DNA from: Pieris napi
Taxonomy: Eukaryota; Arthropoda; Insecta; Lepidoptera; Pieridae
NCBI RefSeq assembly: GCF_905475465.1
Contig: NC_062240.1
Span: 3,859,001 to 3,923,000 of the forward strand
Direction: 5' to 3'
Length of the DNA stretch: 64,000 nt
Under the pieces are notes generated by a model. It had not been told where the DNA came from. It ran no database searches and saw only the letters and a program-made list of their open reading frames with translations. Made by a program: the position numbers and the translations under genes. Each line of letters begins with the position of its first letter. The first letter of the stretch is position 1. This document shows positions 33,772 to 44,592 of this stretch, piece by piece.

Positions 33772-33845
33772 TAGATCTAGCAACATTGACAAATCAAATA
33801 AACTACTAGTATTAACGGTGTTGAACTAATTTGACATTGACTTTA
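33772..33845 (+). repeat. unnamed 70-bp dispersed repeat, copy 2
   Basis: TAGATCTAGCAACATTGAC, then AAATCAAATAAACTACTAGT and ATTAACGG. The best match is to 7603-7669. Confidence 0.6.
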
Positions 33846-33937
33846 TTAAATTAATTAATTATTATTTATTTGACATAAATAATAATAATTACTATGAAAT
33901 TACTATTACTGTAGACTATCAAATAGTTGTTATTTTG

Positions 33938-34015
33938 TAGATCTACCAATATTGGCAAATCGAATAAGCCACAAGAATTAACGGTTATAAACTGATTAGA
34001 CTTTGACGTTGTTAA
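33938..34015 (+). repeat. unnamed 70-bp dispersed repeat, copy 3
   Basis: TAGATCTACCAATATTGGC, AAATCGAATAAGCCAC and ATTAACGG, then GACTTTGACG. It lies 166 bp after copy 2, in the same direction. Confidence 0.55.
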
Positions 34016-34163
34016 TTTATGAGCTCTGTGACATATAATGACGATGGCAGCTGACACCAGCGCCATATACAATTTAAAGAATATTTCCAATTTAACTTCC
34101 ATAGTAATCTGATTAGTATTAGCTTGTATAAGGCTGATGCATTTTACAAAAGCTTCCATCACT

Positions 34164-34533
34164 TGAAAAAAAAAGGGTGCGTGTACGCGCGTAAGAATTT
34201 ATACTTATTTGGCATTATTAAAAATAGTTTTTGATTGCATGCAAATAATTAATTACAATCAAGTAATCAAAGACTGGAAAAGGAGTCATTATGGTCAATA
34301 AAGTTTGCAGTTTACATTTGAAAAATTAAATAAATACATTTTTATTATTATTCTCTTACATTAAATGTAACATAAATTCTATCATTATTCGAATGTTGTT
34401 TTTAAATTATGTCCAATGCCGTAGCATCTTCCGTGGGCAACTTCAATCTGTTAATTTTGTGTCACGGCGCGCGCATCGTAAAATTTCACTCTCATCAATT
34501 TTTCATAACGCGCCTAAAGTATAACTTCAAAAA
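34164..34533 (-). repeat. unnamed short element with GAAGT ends, copy 2
   Basis: Minus orientation. It matches 44223-44592 closely over about 370 bp, including the interior (GAAGATGCTACGGCATTGG, CTCCTTTTCCAGTC). The CGCGCGTA end and the GGCGCGTTATG end are both present. No coding frame spans it. Confidence 0.8.
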
Positions 34534-37500
34534 GAAGCCTTCATTTCTTACAATTTAGATTGCTTACATTTAGAAATAATATTTCAAATCAAAAATACAT
34601 CATTTATGTTCCCTATTATACAAAATATTTGAAAGGCAAGAAATTCTTGATTGGGGTCAAGCCATTAAAATACTTCTTCAATTGGCATAATAGTTCTATA
34701 CAACTGAGCACTTTAATTTCAAATAACATCAAAAAGTTCACAAAGACAGGCATTTGAGGCTTAGGAAGCAATCACGTACCACGCACTTTTCCCGAGAACA
34801 GCGCGCTTAGTAAAAGATAATGATGAGATATTGTTGCGGCTTGTCACACTAATATTGCGATGGAATAGGGTCTCTTAAGATTTTAGCCTTCATAAAGCTA
34901 AACTATATTTTAATATAATGTTAAGGTAAAATATATTAATAGTAGAATCGATTTATATTGGAGATATATAATGGAAATTACTATAAACTTGAGTCGCAAC
35001 TAATGAATAATCGCACATCTCTAATACATTACAACAATAGAAACCGTAGCACTGGAATGATTTGTCGTAGCCGTGCTACGAACTTACTTATGCCGCCGTA
35101 GCACACTACGCCTTATGTATATTAATTTGTCTGGTACTTTTTAAAGAAAGTACTGTTCTTGCTAAGTTGTCTCTTCTCGTCATAAGGTAAACACAGTTTG
35201 CCAAAGTGAGCTAGCTTCAATGGATCTATGTAGCTTAATTAAGCGATACAAAAAGTGTTTCATAATTTCTAAAGTTGGTTAACATGATATTATATTCCTA
35301 ATAGAAATTTCAATTTCATGTATTTATTAACAATTATTTTTATATCCTATGGCTTTTTTTTATAAACAAAAATAATTCAATAGGATCAAAGAATAAGTAG
35401 GACTCTGTTTTACATTACTGTAAGTAAAATAGGATAGCTTTTAAAACTATATAATGACAATAGTTCGCTTCCATTAGATAAAACCTTAATGTTTCTCGTA
35501 TTATTGTCAAAGTAATATCCAACGAAGCCATTGTTTACTTCAATTAATTAATTCCCCAGCGGCAGTCTTGCCAACAATGATATTTCAATTTCTATTTTAA
35601 AAACATAGCCTTTTAATACAGCATACATTATCCAGTTGTTTTTAAAACAAAACATTCAACAAGGAGACTAGATTAAGCAACCTTATTGTGTTGCAAAACT
35701 GTAAATTTTTAAGGCTATTTTATTACACCACAATTTTAAAATTAATTGAATGGTTAAAAACATTTAGCGTTTCGCTACATATTTTCTTTTACCCACAAAG
35801 AAGCTTACAGAAACGTAACACGTCATTTTTAGGATAGTAATTACATTTTTAATATATGTACCTACCTAGTTTACAAGTTATATCATATAATGCTCTGGTA
35901 TTTAAATGTATCTAAGAAGTTTATAATAATAAAATTTTACGTACTTCATCACTAGTACACACAATATTATTATTTGTAGAATTATGGGACAAAAATGCAT
36001 TTAAGGGCTAAATTTTTTAAACCTGCCTGTAGAATCGAAAATAAAGAATCTAAACAAGCTTTGTGGCTCGCAGGATAAGCTCACTTTGTACTTCCAAATC
36101 CTCTTACAGCTTGAGGTTACAGTTCGAGTTTTTCCACAAATAAATCTATTTATTGGGCGGATACAAAGAATTTCGTTTTCAGCGGTCTTTGTGAAATATT
36201 TACGCTCACAATACGTCGGGCTAAAATTAACATCATTGTGTGTGCTGATTGTAAACCTATATTAAGAAGGTTCAATACCTTGGCTATGTAAAAAAATGAT
36301 TTTCTATCTGAAGTCTTGCCTAATGCCTATTATATACGACGAAGAAACTGGCACGTCTAAGACTCAATAACCAAAGGTTTGTGTTGTGTTTCAAGTACAC
36401 AAAGTTAAATATATTGTTTCAACTAATTCTAGCTACTAATTTATACGTATGTATGTGTAATATTCATTAGTTTAATTTCGTAATAGAGATATGAGAGAGA
36501 AGGTTTATATGTACAATTATAATTATTATTTAAATTGTATCTACAGTTAATAAATTAATAATTTTGTAATTAAATAAAAAAATATTCTCACAGACAACGA
36601 CATTTTTTAAGTTTTTAAACTTTTAGTTATGTAAACAATGTAATAAATTATGTTTATATCCGTGACAAAACTATATATTAACATACTAAAAATTATTATA
36701 ATTATTAGTGTGTTTATATAGTTATAAGTATGAATAGTATATTAAGAAATCAATATATACGTAATTATTACTGTATTGTGTGTATTGACGGTAAAATATG
36801 AAATATTTTTCAGCAGAGTATATTTTCAAACTTTTACTAGGGATAAAGAAATGTGAAAAACCATTTCATTTAATCAATCAGACTTCTAACTGGGACATCG
36901 CTACTTCAATAGAAAACTTTTCAAGTCACATCCGCCCGTATGCATTTGAGAGCTCTTGCCAAGAATCATGTTTGCTTTTATTATGTAAACCTTATTTTTA
37001 CTATATTTGCTGTGATGTTTCAGGTTAGACATTTTAAACGATGTTTCGTTACAAATGATAGATCTTATGTTGGCTATTGAATTTTATACGAAAATACTTA
37101 GTTATACTGATACTATAAATAATAAGTCGTTTATTTGCAAAGAAAGTGGTACAGTCAGATTGATTAATTATAATAAAAACACCGCACAATCAGCCATATA
37201 AAAATAGGCATGCAAATGTCATATTAAATACCTTCATGTCATAATAATAAGAACAGTTAATTATCATTGTTGTCAAAACTTATGTTCTAAATACTCACCC
37301 AAGCTATAAAAGCACTTTGCTTTTAAAAATTTAACCACTTTCACTGATGTATATTTATTACATGTTATCATATTATTGTTATGATAGCAAATTCAGATCT
37401 AGCTCGCGCAGATTATGAATAATAATCATTTCAAAAATAATATGAACATAATTGATGATATGAACTTGTAAAATATTATTCTTTCTGGTCATGGTTTTAA

Positions 37501-37980
37501 AGATTGATAATTTCCAATTTTAGTAGTTTTAAGCCGTGGCGAAACAATCCAAGACACAATACAAAAATGTGCTACGTTGTCAACGTATAACGTCTTAATA
37601 TATTTGTTGGTAAATTTGGTTTAGTTAAAGGTATCGACTAGGTACGTCTGTTCGATGCGCAGGCGAGGATACCTCCTCGCTACTTCCATCAAGGCGACGC
37701 GGCATAAAAACAAGCATAAGAAAAAGTATAAATAATAAAACCAGGCAGATAGAAAATAGCGGTCGTATTAGCTTTAAAATTTAATTTTATACTTTCTCTT
37801 CCATTTTTAATGATATTCATGTCAAACATAATTACCACTAACGATGATTGTGGAATAAAACCAAAAACTAATTTCATTCTAAGTATTATGTAAATATGGT
37901 AACAGTTGCTACAGAAGGCTTAATACAAAATGGAACGTGTTTTTATATAATATAATGAAACAAAACGGTTTTCATAGGGT
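34534..37980. other. unassigned AT-rich sequence, 3.4 kb
   Basis: No gene or known repeat. A patch at 35043-35110 repeats CGTAGC-type words (GTCGTAGCCGTGCTACG, GCCGCCGTAGCAC). A GC-balanced patch near 36050-36220 is unidentified. Small frames at 34560-34757, 36798-37028 and 37689-37877 show no domain. Confidence 0.4.
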
Positions 37981-37983
37981 TTA

Positions 37984-38006
37984 GGCATCTTTTCCATTAC
38001 ACGGTT
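37984..38006 (+). repeat. left terminal inverted repeat of the intact Harbinger
   Basis: 23 bp, differing from the right end at position 4 only (A here, C there). Immediately inside are CGTACGGTG and GCCGTACGG, likely subterminal binding motifs. Confidence 0.95.
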
Positions 38007-38146
38007 GTTCAAACGTACGGTGTGTAAGCCGTACGGTTGAAAAAACGTGCTAGCTTGTACATGATACGGCAAAATCACCGCGCGAGACATTGGTAAGTAC
38101 TGGCTAGTAGCGCTTTTTACTCGGGCTGTGTAGGACGTGCTGCGTC

Positions 38147-40419
38147 ATGAATTTTCTTACGAAAAAAAAGATTATAGTTGCTTATTACATATATAGGAAA
38201 AAGAAAATAGAAAAAAAAAGGGAAGTAAGGTTTTGGATACATCCGATTTTAGAAAAAAGGGAGGAATATGGCGCGTTTCATACACTTGTCAAGAATCAAT
38301 TGAGAGAAGATGAAGACAAGTTTTACAATTATTTTAGAATGCAGAAAACTACATTCGACAACTTGCTCCAAAAATTATCCCAGGAACTAAAACATCAAGA
38401 TACTTTTATGCGAGAGAGTATATCGCCCGCAGAAAGATTGGCTGTAACTCTGAGGTAAGTAGGTACAAAATTAAATGACATATTTTAGTTTAAAATTGTT
38501 TATTGCACACAAACAAAATTATTACATGTAATTGAATTTTAATAATTATTAATTTAAGAACAAGTAAATCAAAAAATACACTACGCTGAAAATGCTACTC
38601 AAGTGCGGTACTAAAATCGAATTCGTCTTCAATAGAAACTTGAGAATCTGCCGAGATACTTTCCGCATTTACACTATGTACAGATAATTGTGATTCGGGT
38701 CGGTAGTGGATTGGCTCTAAACCAGAACCGTGTCCAAAATCATGAGAAGACGTCTGTGGACGACTTATTCCATAGCTCGATCTAGCAGCTGTAGAATATC
38801 CATATGTTGACGATTGCGCATTTGAGGATGCTGTACCACTTAAATATCCTTGATGGCCTTGATCCCATTGGTTTCTTGATGTAGGTATATACTGAGTACA
38901 CTGTCTTTGTTGAATATTTTTAATTATTGAAATTACTTGAAACTGAAAGTCTATCATATTTTCATCACTGAACTTGTCAACTGTATCAGCGATTCCCATA
39001 AAAAAGTTCATACTACGGCTTTTCTTTTTCTCATCTCGTTCTGCTGAATCCATAAACTTCATAAACCTAATGTCAACTTCACTTAGTTCATTTTTTCTTT
39101 TTTTTTTAGCCCTTTGCGTCTCACTCCGTTCAGTGTATCCCGAGCTTGATTGATTCGGGACTGCACTATCAAAATTTTCATTACTGAGGCTAGAATCATG
39201 AACATGTTCAGTCATGTTAGAATCGGTCTTGCGATGCTCAACATTTTTTTTTAGGAACATCATTTCATCATAGAACATATATTTTCTTATTTTTTTTGCT
39301 GAAGAACCAGACTTACATTCATTAATTTTTTTGTCATATTTTATCCAGCTATCTTTCATATTGGTCCACTTCTTCATCACCATTTGCCCTGAAAATAAAT
39401 AAATAATAATTATTAAATTCAAAATTTATGAAAACCCCCGACCTAAACTGAATCGACCCCGACCTAAAATGGGGTTTTAGTATTTGAACCTGAACCGTTT
39501 TGTTTTATATTTCAGGTATCTAGCAACAGGAGATACCTTTACTGACCTATACTACAGCTATAGAATTGGAATAAAAACCATAAGTTGCATCGTACGTGAA
39601 GTATGCCACTACATTTGGTTAGAACTGTATAAAGAATATATGAAAATGCCATCTAAAGAAGACTGGCTACACATTGCAAGCAAATTTCAAGAATCTTCCA
39701 ACTTCCCGCTGTGCTTAGGAGCGGTCGATGGAAAACACATCAGACTTATTAAGCCAATTGATAGTGGCTCGATGTTTTTAAATTACAAACATTTTTTTTC
39801 TATAGTTTTGATGGCAGTAGTAGATAGCGATTACAACTTTATATTTGTTGACGTTGGCGCCTACGGAAAGGAGTGTGATTCCAGTGTGTTTAAAGAGACC
39901 CCATTTTGGAAAAATTTAACAAACAACGGATTAAATCTACCCGATGCAACACGTTTGCCTGGAATTGACTACGATTTGCCATATGTGTTCGTTGCGGACG
40001 AAGCCTTTGCTTTGCATTATCACTTGCTTCGTCCATTTGGTGGTCATCAGCTTGATCAATTAAAACGTACATTTAACTACAGACTCACAAGAGCGCGAAG
40101 ATTTGTTGAATGTGCGTTTGGCATTTTATCCAATAAATGGCGAATTTTTCACCGGCCAATGAATGTGTCCATCGATTTGGCAGTTGATATTGTGAAAACA
40201 TGTTGTGTTTTGCAAAATTTTATACATAAGCAGGAAAACTTTCAGTTTCACAATGCGAGTGAAAATGAGTCCACCCTTGATTCAGAATCGGAACTAATCC
40301 AGTTACCTATCACGAATGCAGTTCGCGGAAGTTTGGCGGCTAATGAAGTTCGCAACAGATTTGCACAATATTTTGTATCTAACGAAGGTCGCCTCTCCTA
40401 TCAAAACAACTATGCATAA
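38147..40419 (+). CDS. PIF/Harbinger DDE transposase, two exons
   Basis: Exons are 38147-38454 and 39516-40419. The donor at 38455 (GAG|GTAAGT) and acceptor at 39515 (TTTCAG|G) restore LAVTLR-YLATGD across the junction, giving about 403 residues. The N-terminal part has the family blocks RFWIHPI, EYGAFHTL, FRMQKTTFD and ERLAVTLR. The catalytic region has AVDGKHI (D174), FVDVGAYG (D215), VADEAF (D264) and RRFVECAFG (E301), with 36 residues between D264 and E301, fitting a DDE nuclease. It would cut and rejoin the element's ends in the nucleus. Relatives depend on a Myb/MADF partner, here encoded on the other strand. The intron (38455-39515) holds partner exon 2. There are no stops or frameshifts. 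Length is near the family norm. An ATTAAA polyadenylation-like motif lies about 15 bp after the stop. Confidence 0.93.
38499..38504 (-). promoter_or_regulatory. polyadenylation signal of the MADF partner gene
   Basis: AATAAA on the minus strand, about 90 bp beyond the stop codon at 38595. Confidence 0.5.
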
Positions 40420-40628
40420 GTAAAAAGTTAATAATTAAATATCTGTAACTTACCAAACTTGTTTTTCTCATCACCACTTAAATCTTCAAATGTGGGCTGG
40501 AAATGAATAAATATTTCTTTCCAGGAATCATATTTAAGCCGCTTATTTTTATAATCGTCGATGGTCTTATCCCATATTACAGGCCTTTCTTGAATCAACG
40601 TAATTAATAATTCTTGATTTATGTTCAT
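38595..40628 (-). CDS. Harbinger partner protein, MADF plus BESS domains, two exons
   Basis: Exons on the minus strand are 40628-40454 and 39388-38595. The donor (TTTG|GTAAGT) and acceptor (TTTTCAG|GGC) keep the frame, giving about 322 residues. The MADF domain starts in exon 1 (LLITLIQERPVIWD, YDSWKEIF) and finishes in exon 2 (KKWTNMKDSWIKY, KKIRKYMFYDEMMFL), about residues 6-107. KKKRK near residue 153 is a likely nuclear signal. FFMGIADTVDKF to IIKNI, about residues 183-217, resembles a BESS interaction motif. The C-terminal third is rich in Ser, Gln and Tyr and is low in complexity. In the family the partner imports the transposase and binds the element's ends. Its intron (40453-39389) contains transposase exon 2. 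There are no stops or frameshifts. Confidence 0.9.
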
Positions 40629-40653
40629 TTTATAATAAAATCGCGAAACAGCG

Positions 40654-40659
40654 TATATA
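40654..40659 (-). promoter_or_regulatory. TATA-like box upstream of the MADF partner gene
   Basis: TATATA lies about 26-31 bp upstream of the ATG at 40628 on the minus strand. If used, the 5' leader would be very short. Confidence 0.4.
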
Positions 40660-40664
40660 AGCGG

Positions 40665-40901
40665 TCACGAATCCGTGCGTACGTCCGGCACCGTCGACAC
40701 ACCCCGATAGACTGCCATACAACACTGGTGAAAATCACGCCGTGCGTAGACGCGGCGCGCCGAGGGGCAGTCACGGCGCACGCGGCCGCGGCGCCGTGCC
40801 TTGGCGCCACCGTGCATGTCGACAAGCTCATATAGTGATCCATACCACACTGACGACCGTGCCTACACGCGGCGAATTAACCGTAGATTTTCACGGCGAG
40901 A
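40665..40901. repeat. GC-rich subterminal region with repeated ACCGTG/CACGG motifs
   Basis: This last internal part of the transposon is strikingly GC-rich, unlike everything around it. It holds many copies of the core CCGTG or its complement CACGG (GTCACGGCGC, GCCGTGCC, CCACCGTGC, GACCGTGCC). The left end has fewer related words. Clustered direct and inverted motifs here are probable partner or transposase binding sites. Open frames listed on both strands here are by-products of the GC-rich sequence. Confidence 0.65.
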
Positions 40902-40924
40902 AACCGTGTAATGGAAAAGAGGCC
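40902..40924 (-). repeat. right terminal inverted repeat of the intact Harbinger
   Basis: 23 bp mirroring 37984-38006 with one difference, followed by the TTA duplication. Confidence 0.95.
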
Positions 40925-40927
40925 TTA

Positions 40928-42132
40928 TAGTGTTTGTTTGGGCCCTAATGGGATTAAAGCAATACGTATTCTATACGTAGTCTTAATTGGGTTTTTTGTT
41001 TGAATTTCTATCAAATACATTCTTTTGTGCGCATCATGATTTTTTAAAATATTTTGATATTTTTTAAGGTTTTATATCATGTTTATGTTTTTAATAAAAC
41101 TTGCGAATAAGTTGAGACTTGATTTAAATCGTAACCTACTCTTATTTACCTTAACTTTTCGTGTATTATCGTGAAAGTAAAATTATTATGATAACTCCGT
41201 AAATTCCAATTGCAACAGATTCCGACGCTTTTGTCTAGAATTACATTGTAGTTCTTTCATTTGTGCAATCACGTCGCCACCTTGCGAAAACACTCAATAT
41301 TGCAGTTAGGATCGCCATCGCTATTGCTACTGAGTTGCAGTGGTCATCAGCTTATAATGTAGATACTGTTACCACAGATCTTCTAGAGACTTCCAGTTAA
41401 CAAACAAAACATTTATTTAATTACAAAATGTATGATTTCTACAAGGATAAGGTATACGATATAATATAAAATGCAACATGAATAACAGTAAAAAATTTCT
41501 TTAAAAAAACACTATTATTAATATGCATTTGTTTGGTTGATGGCCTCTTTTAATTAATCAGGCAAATTAAAACAGGCTAAAAATTCGTGAGTCCCTTAGC
41601 CCATAGTTTATACAGCTTTCTCTTTCGCTTTTATATTTAAAAAACTTTAATAAATGACTTTAAGAAATGGATTAGTTACGCCTAAACTTGATATGTTATC
41701 TGACACTCAATTTAAATGTTACATTTGAATTTATTTGGTCAATTTTAACACTTTGTAAATCAATTAAAATAGCCTCTACCCGGCAGTTAACACATGTGGA
41801 TATTTTTATCTGCCTTTCAGTAACAGCCGACGCAAACTATTTTAATAAAACTTTACTATTGACTAACAGAACATTCGACGAGTTTAATTATTCACAAACG
41901 GTTCTTGTTTTCACCAATAATTGTTTTGTACTGTAAGGGACTGTGTAACTTATCTTTGTAGATATAGAGTCGAGAATCATGTGTTAATCTTAATAATAAC
42001 ATAGTGTGAGTTGAGGAAAATATATGAAAGACCATTAAAAGTTTTGCTTGCAATATGGTGGCGACTTAAAACGTTAAGTGCGTTACTGACTATGTTTTTA
42101 AAAATGTTACCGGCATTATTTAAATCACTCAC
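40928..42132. other. unassigned AT-rich sequence
   Basis: No recognised gene or repeat. The frame at 41688-41936 shows no domain. Confidence 0.45.
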
Positions 42133-42183
42133 TATCACCTAACATCAGGTGAGCCTCCTGCCCGTTTCCCCCCCCCCCCCTTT
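42133..42183 (+). mobile_element. terminal 3' scrap of the 57-kb-type LINE with a C run
   Basis: CACCTAACATCAGGTGAGCC, then TCCTGCCCGTTT, is the last part of that LINE family in plus orientation. The tail that is normally A-rich is here a run of 13 C residues (42168-42180). Confidence 0.75.
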
Positions 42184-44222
42184 CTATCTTATTTTATTAT
42201 TTCTAGGGGTTTTCCCCCTGTTCTATTATATAAATAGTAGGAACCGGCTTAATAAGCGAGATTTGCAACAGGAACAAAATTAAATTTAGTCGACATTTTC
42301 TTCAATCGGTTATAACAGTGGTAGGTACTTCTGTAAAGATATTTTTACATGCCAAGCGACGTGCAGAATATATTTAACAACGAAAGAATTTTCATATATA
42401 ATGGTCTCTCCATTCCTATGATGTTCTTCTTGTGTTTTTCTGTTTAAGTCATAAATATACTTCAATTTAAATCACAAAAAATGGCGCATTCAATCGCTCT
42501 ACAGTTTTATTACAAGTATAGATGTTACTTACCCCGCTAAAGTGAACGTGTAAGGTTTTTATTTCAGTTATTGCGAAAAGAATGTACACAAAAATCATAT
42601 AAATATGTTACTATTAATAATTACACAATTTTGCGAAAAGAATATAATCTGAAAATAGGTTTGAAAATCTTGCGAATTTAAATTGCTTATATCGGCTATC
42701 AAGTGCAATTTCAAACTACTTTCTTGTTAAAATAGAAAATGCAGAAATGCCGTCTGCATTTAGGAGTTTAGTTTCCCGCCATTGTTTCATCAAGATTAAT
42801 ATCAGACAGGCTGCCTTTATAAACAGGAAGTGAATACCACCGCTAAACAATAAAGCTAATTAACGCTAAACTAACAAGCTAACTTCAAAGTAGGTGATTC
42901 TTTTACAATTTAATAATTATTACAGAGCAAATGAGGCGTAAGTAAATTTGTTGATTTTTCTAACTTCGTTCTCGGATTTGTGTAAAAAAGATCCATCAAG
43001 TGTAGATCTAATAATGGGATCCTGGAGCAATTATGAGAAGTGATAATGTGATAAGCAAAACACTTATAAATTCGGTATTAATTATGCTCTCCGGTGCATT
43101 TGTTTTCGGTAAGCGCAATTGGTCTAGTCAAGCTAGTTGCAAAACGTAAATTTTTTGTTTTTAATTATAAGTTCATATGGTATTCCAACTTTAGTTAATA
43201 GTTCTTATTGTCCTAGAATTTTGTTAATTATATTAAATTTGGGCGGTAATTAATGTGTAGTAATAGAATGTATTATTGAAATTAAATTATCAAATTTTTG
43301 TTAAATTTAAATATAATATTATTTTTAAGCACAGTGAGTGAGCCGGGAAGATAGTGGCAAGTGGCGGGAAATAACGAGTAGGTAACGCTTGGTTACACTT
43401 TGTGAGTTCATAGCGACTACATGCGAAACTTTGACCTGCGATACATCGTCTGTGAGCTCCACCCAACTATGGCGAAGCTTAGCTTGGTTTCAACTATATA
43501 TTTTACGCTCACTACCTACTCAGCATGGAACTTACTAAAGAAATGATTCCATGATTTGTTTTTTGTATACATTGCTAGTTTTTATTCCTCAGTACTGGCC
43601 GGCATCGCTTTATAATAAAATAATTTTAAATAAAACTTATCTAAATATAGTGAGGAAATTGCCTGTTACACATATCGTAGCCATGTCGTCAGTGTCGCTA
43701 GGTCCATTATTTGTTGCCATAATTTATTTTTAAATTAATCGGATTTGTTAAAAATATACTATAGTGATATTTGGAACTAAATTATTATCGGGTTGTATAG
43801 TATTGTGATGCGGTTTCTACTTCATAATTATATGTATGTACAATTTAGTAGTTTATACTGAAATAGTTGTTTATGGCATTTTAACTGTAGGCCAGTTTCA
43901 AGAAATATTCATAACTTAATTCCGAGAGAAACAGAATACAAGCCAAAATTCACTTATCTACTGTGATTTGTCTAGCGAATATATTCTCAAATTTTATGAA
44001 TTGATCATTTTCGTTTTCCAGTCAAATGAAAGCCATCAAAACCACCAGATAAATTTAATTATTTTCCTACCATAAGCTGGCGGTTAAAATCACTGACATA
44101 CTTTATAATAATTAATACATTTGTGTTTCACATTAAAATAAATCAGTTGTTTTATACTCATTTTATCGTGTTGTTGAAGTTTACTTGTTTATGTCACTTA
44201 TATTTAAAGGCCCCGATAAGCT
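42184..44222. other. unassigned AT-rich sequence, 2 kb
   Basis: No recognised gene or repeat. A GC-balanced patch near 43330-43520 has short words repeated in inverted form (GAGTAGGTA and CTACCTACTC), but no clear ends. The frame at 43551-43733 shows no domain. Confidence 0.4.
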
Positions 44223-44592
44223 TTTTGAACTTCTTTAGGCACGTTATGAAAAATTGATGAGAGTGAAATTTTACGATGCGCGCGCACCGTTACACAAAAT
44301 TAACAGAATGAAGTTGCCAACGGAAGATGCTACGGCATTGGACATAATTTAAAAACAACATTCGAATAATAATAGAATTTATGTTACACTTAATGTAAGA
44401 GAATAATAATAAATATTTATTTATTTAATTTTTCAAATATAAACTGAACTTTATTGACGATAATGACTCCTTTTCCAGTCTTTGATTATTTTATTGTAAT
44501 TAATTATTTTCATGCAATCGAAAACTATTTTTAATAATGCCAAGAAGTATAACTTCTTACGCGCGTACATAAGTACACGCACCCTTTTTTTT
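44223..44592 (+). repeat. unnamed short element with GAAGT ends, copy 3
   Basis: Plus orientation, about 370 bp, closely matching 34164-34533. The right end has AAGAAGTATAACTTCTTACG with an internal palindrome, followed by TACATAAGTACACGCACCC and a T run. The left end is slightly eroded (GAACTTCTTTAGGCACG). Confidence 0.8.

Larger units (their letters stand above)
37984..40924. mobile_element. apparently intact PIF/Harbinger DNA transposon
   Basis: 2941 bp bounded by 23-bp inverted ends with one mismatch (GGCATCTTTTCC on the left, GGCCTCTTTTCC as the reverse complement on the right), with TTA at 37981-37983 and 40925-40927. The ends, the three-base TTA duplication, a DDE transposase and an MADF partner together identify PIF/Harbinger. 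Both genes have complete reading frames after splicing, so this copy may be autonomous. The two genes are on opposite strands and interlocked through their introns. Confidence 0.95.

Noticed and set aside
39890..40072. Minus-strand 60-residue frame inside transposase exon 2
   Set aside because: It is antisense to the conserved catalytic region and lies in the partner intron.
40614..40930. Several overlapping open frames on both strands near the right end of the Harbinger
   Set aside because: They arise from GC-rich subterminal sequence. None starts with a conserved domain, and the real partner exon lies in a different frame at 40454-40628.
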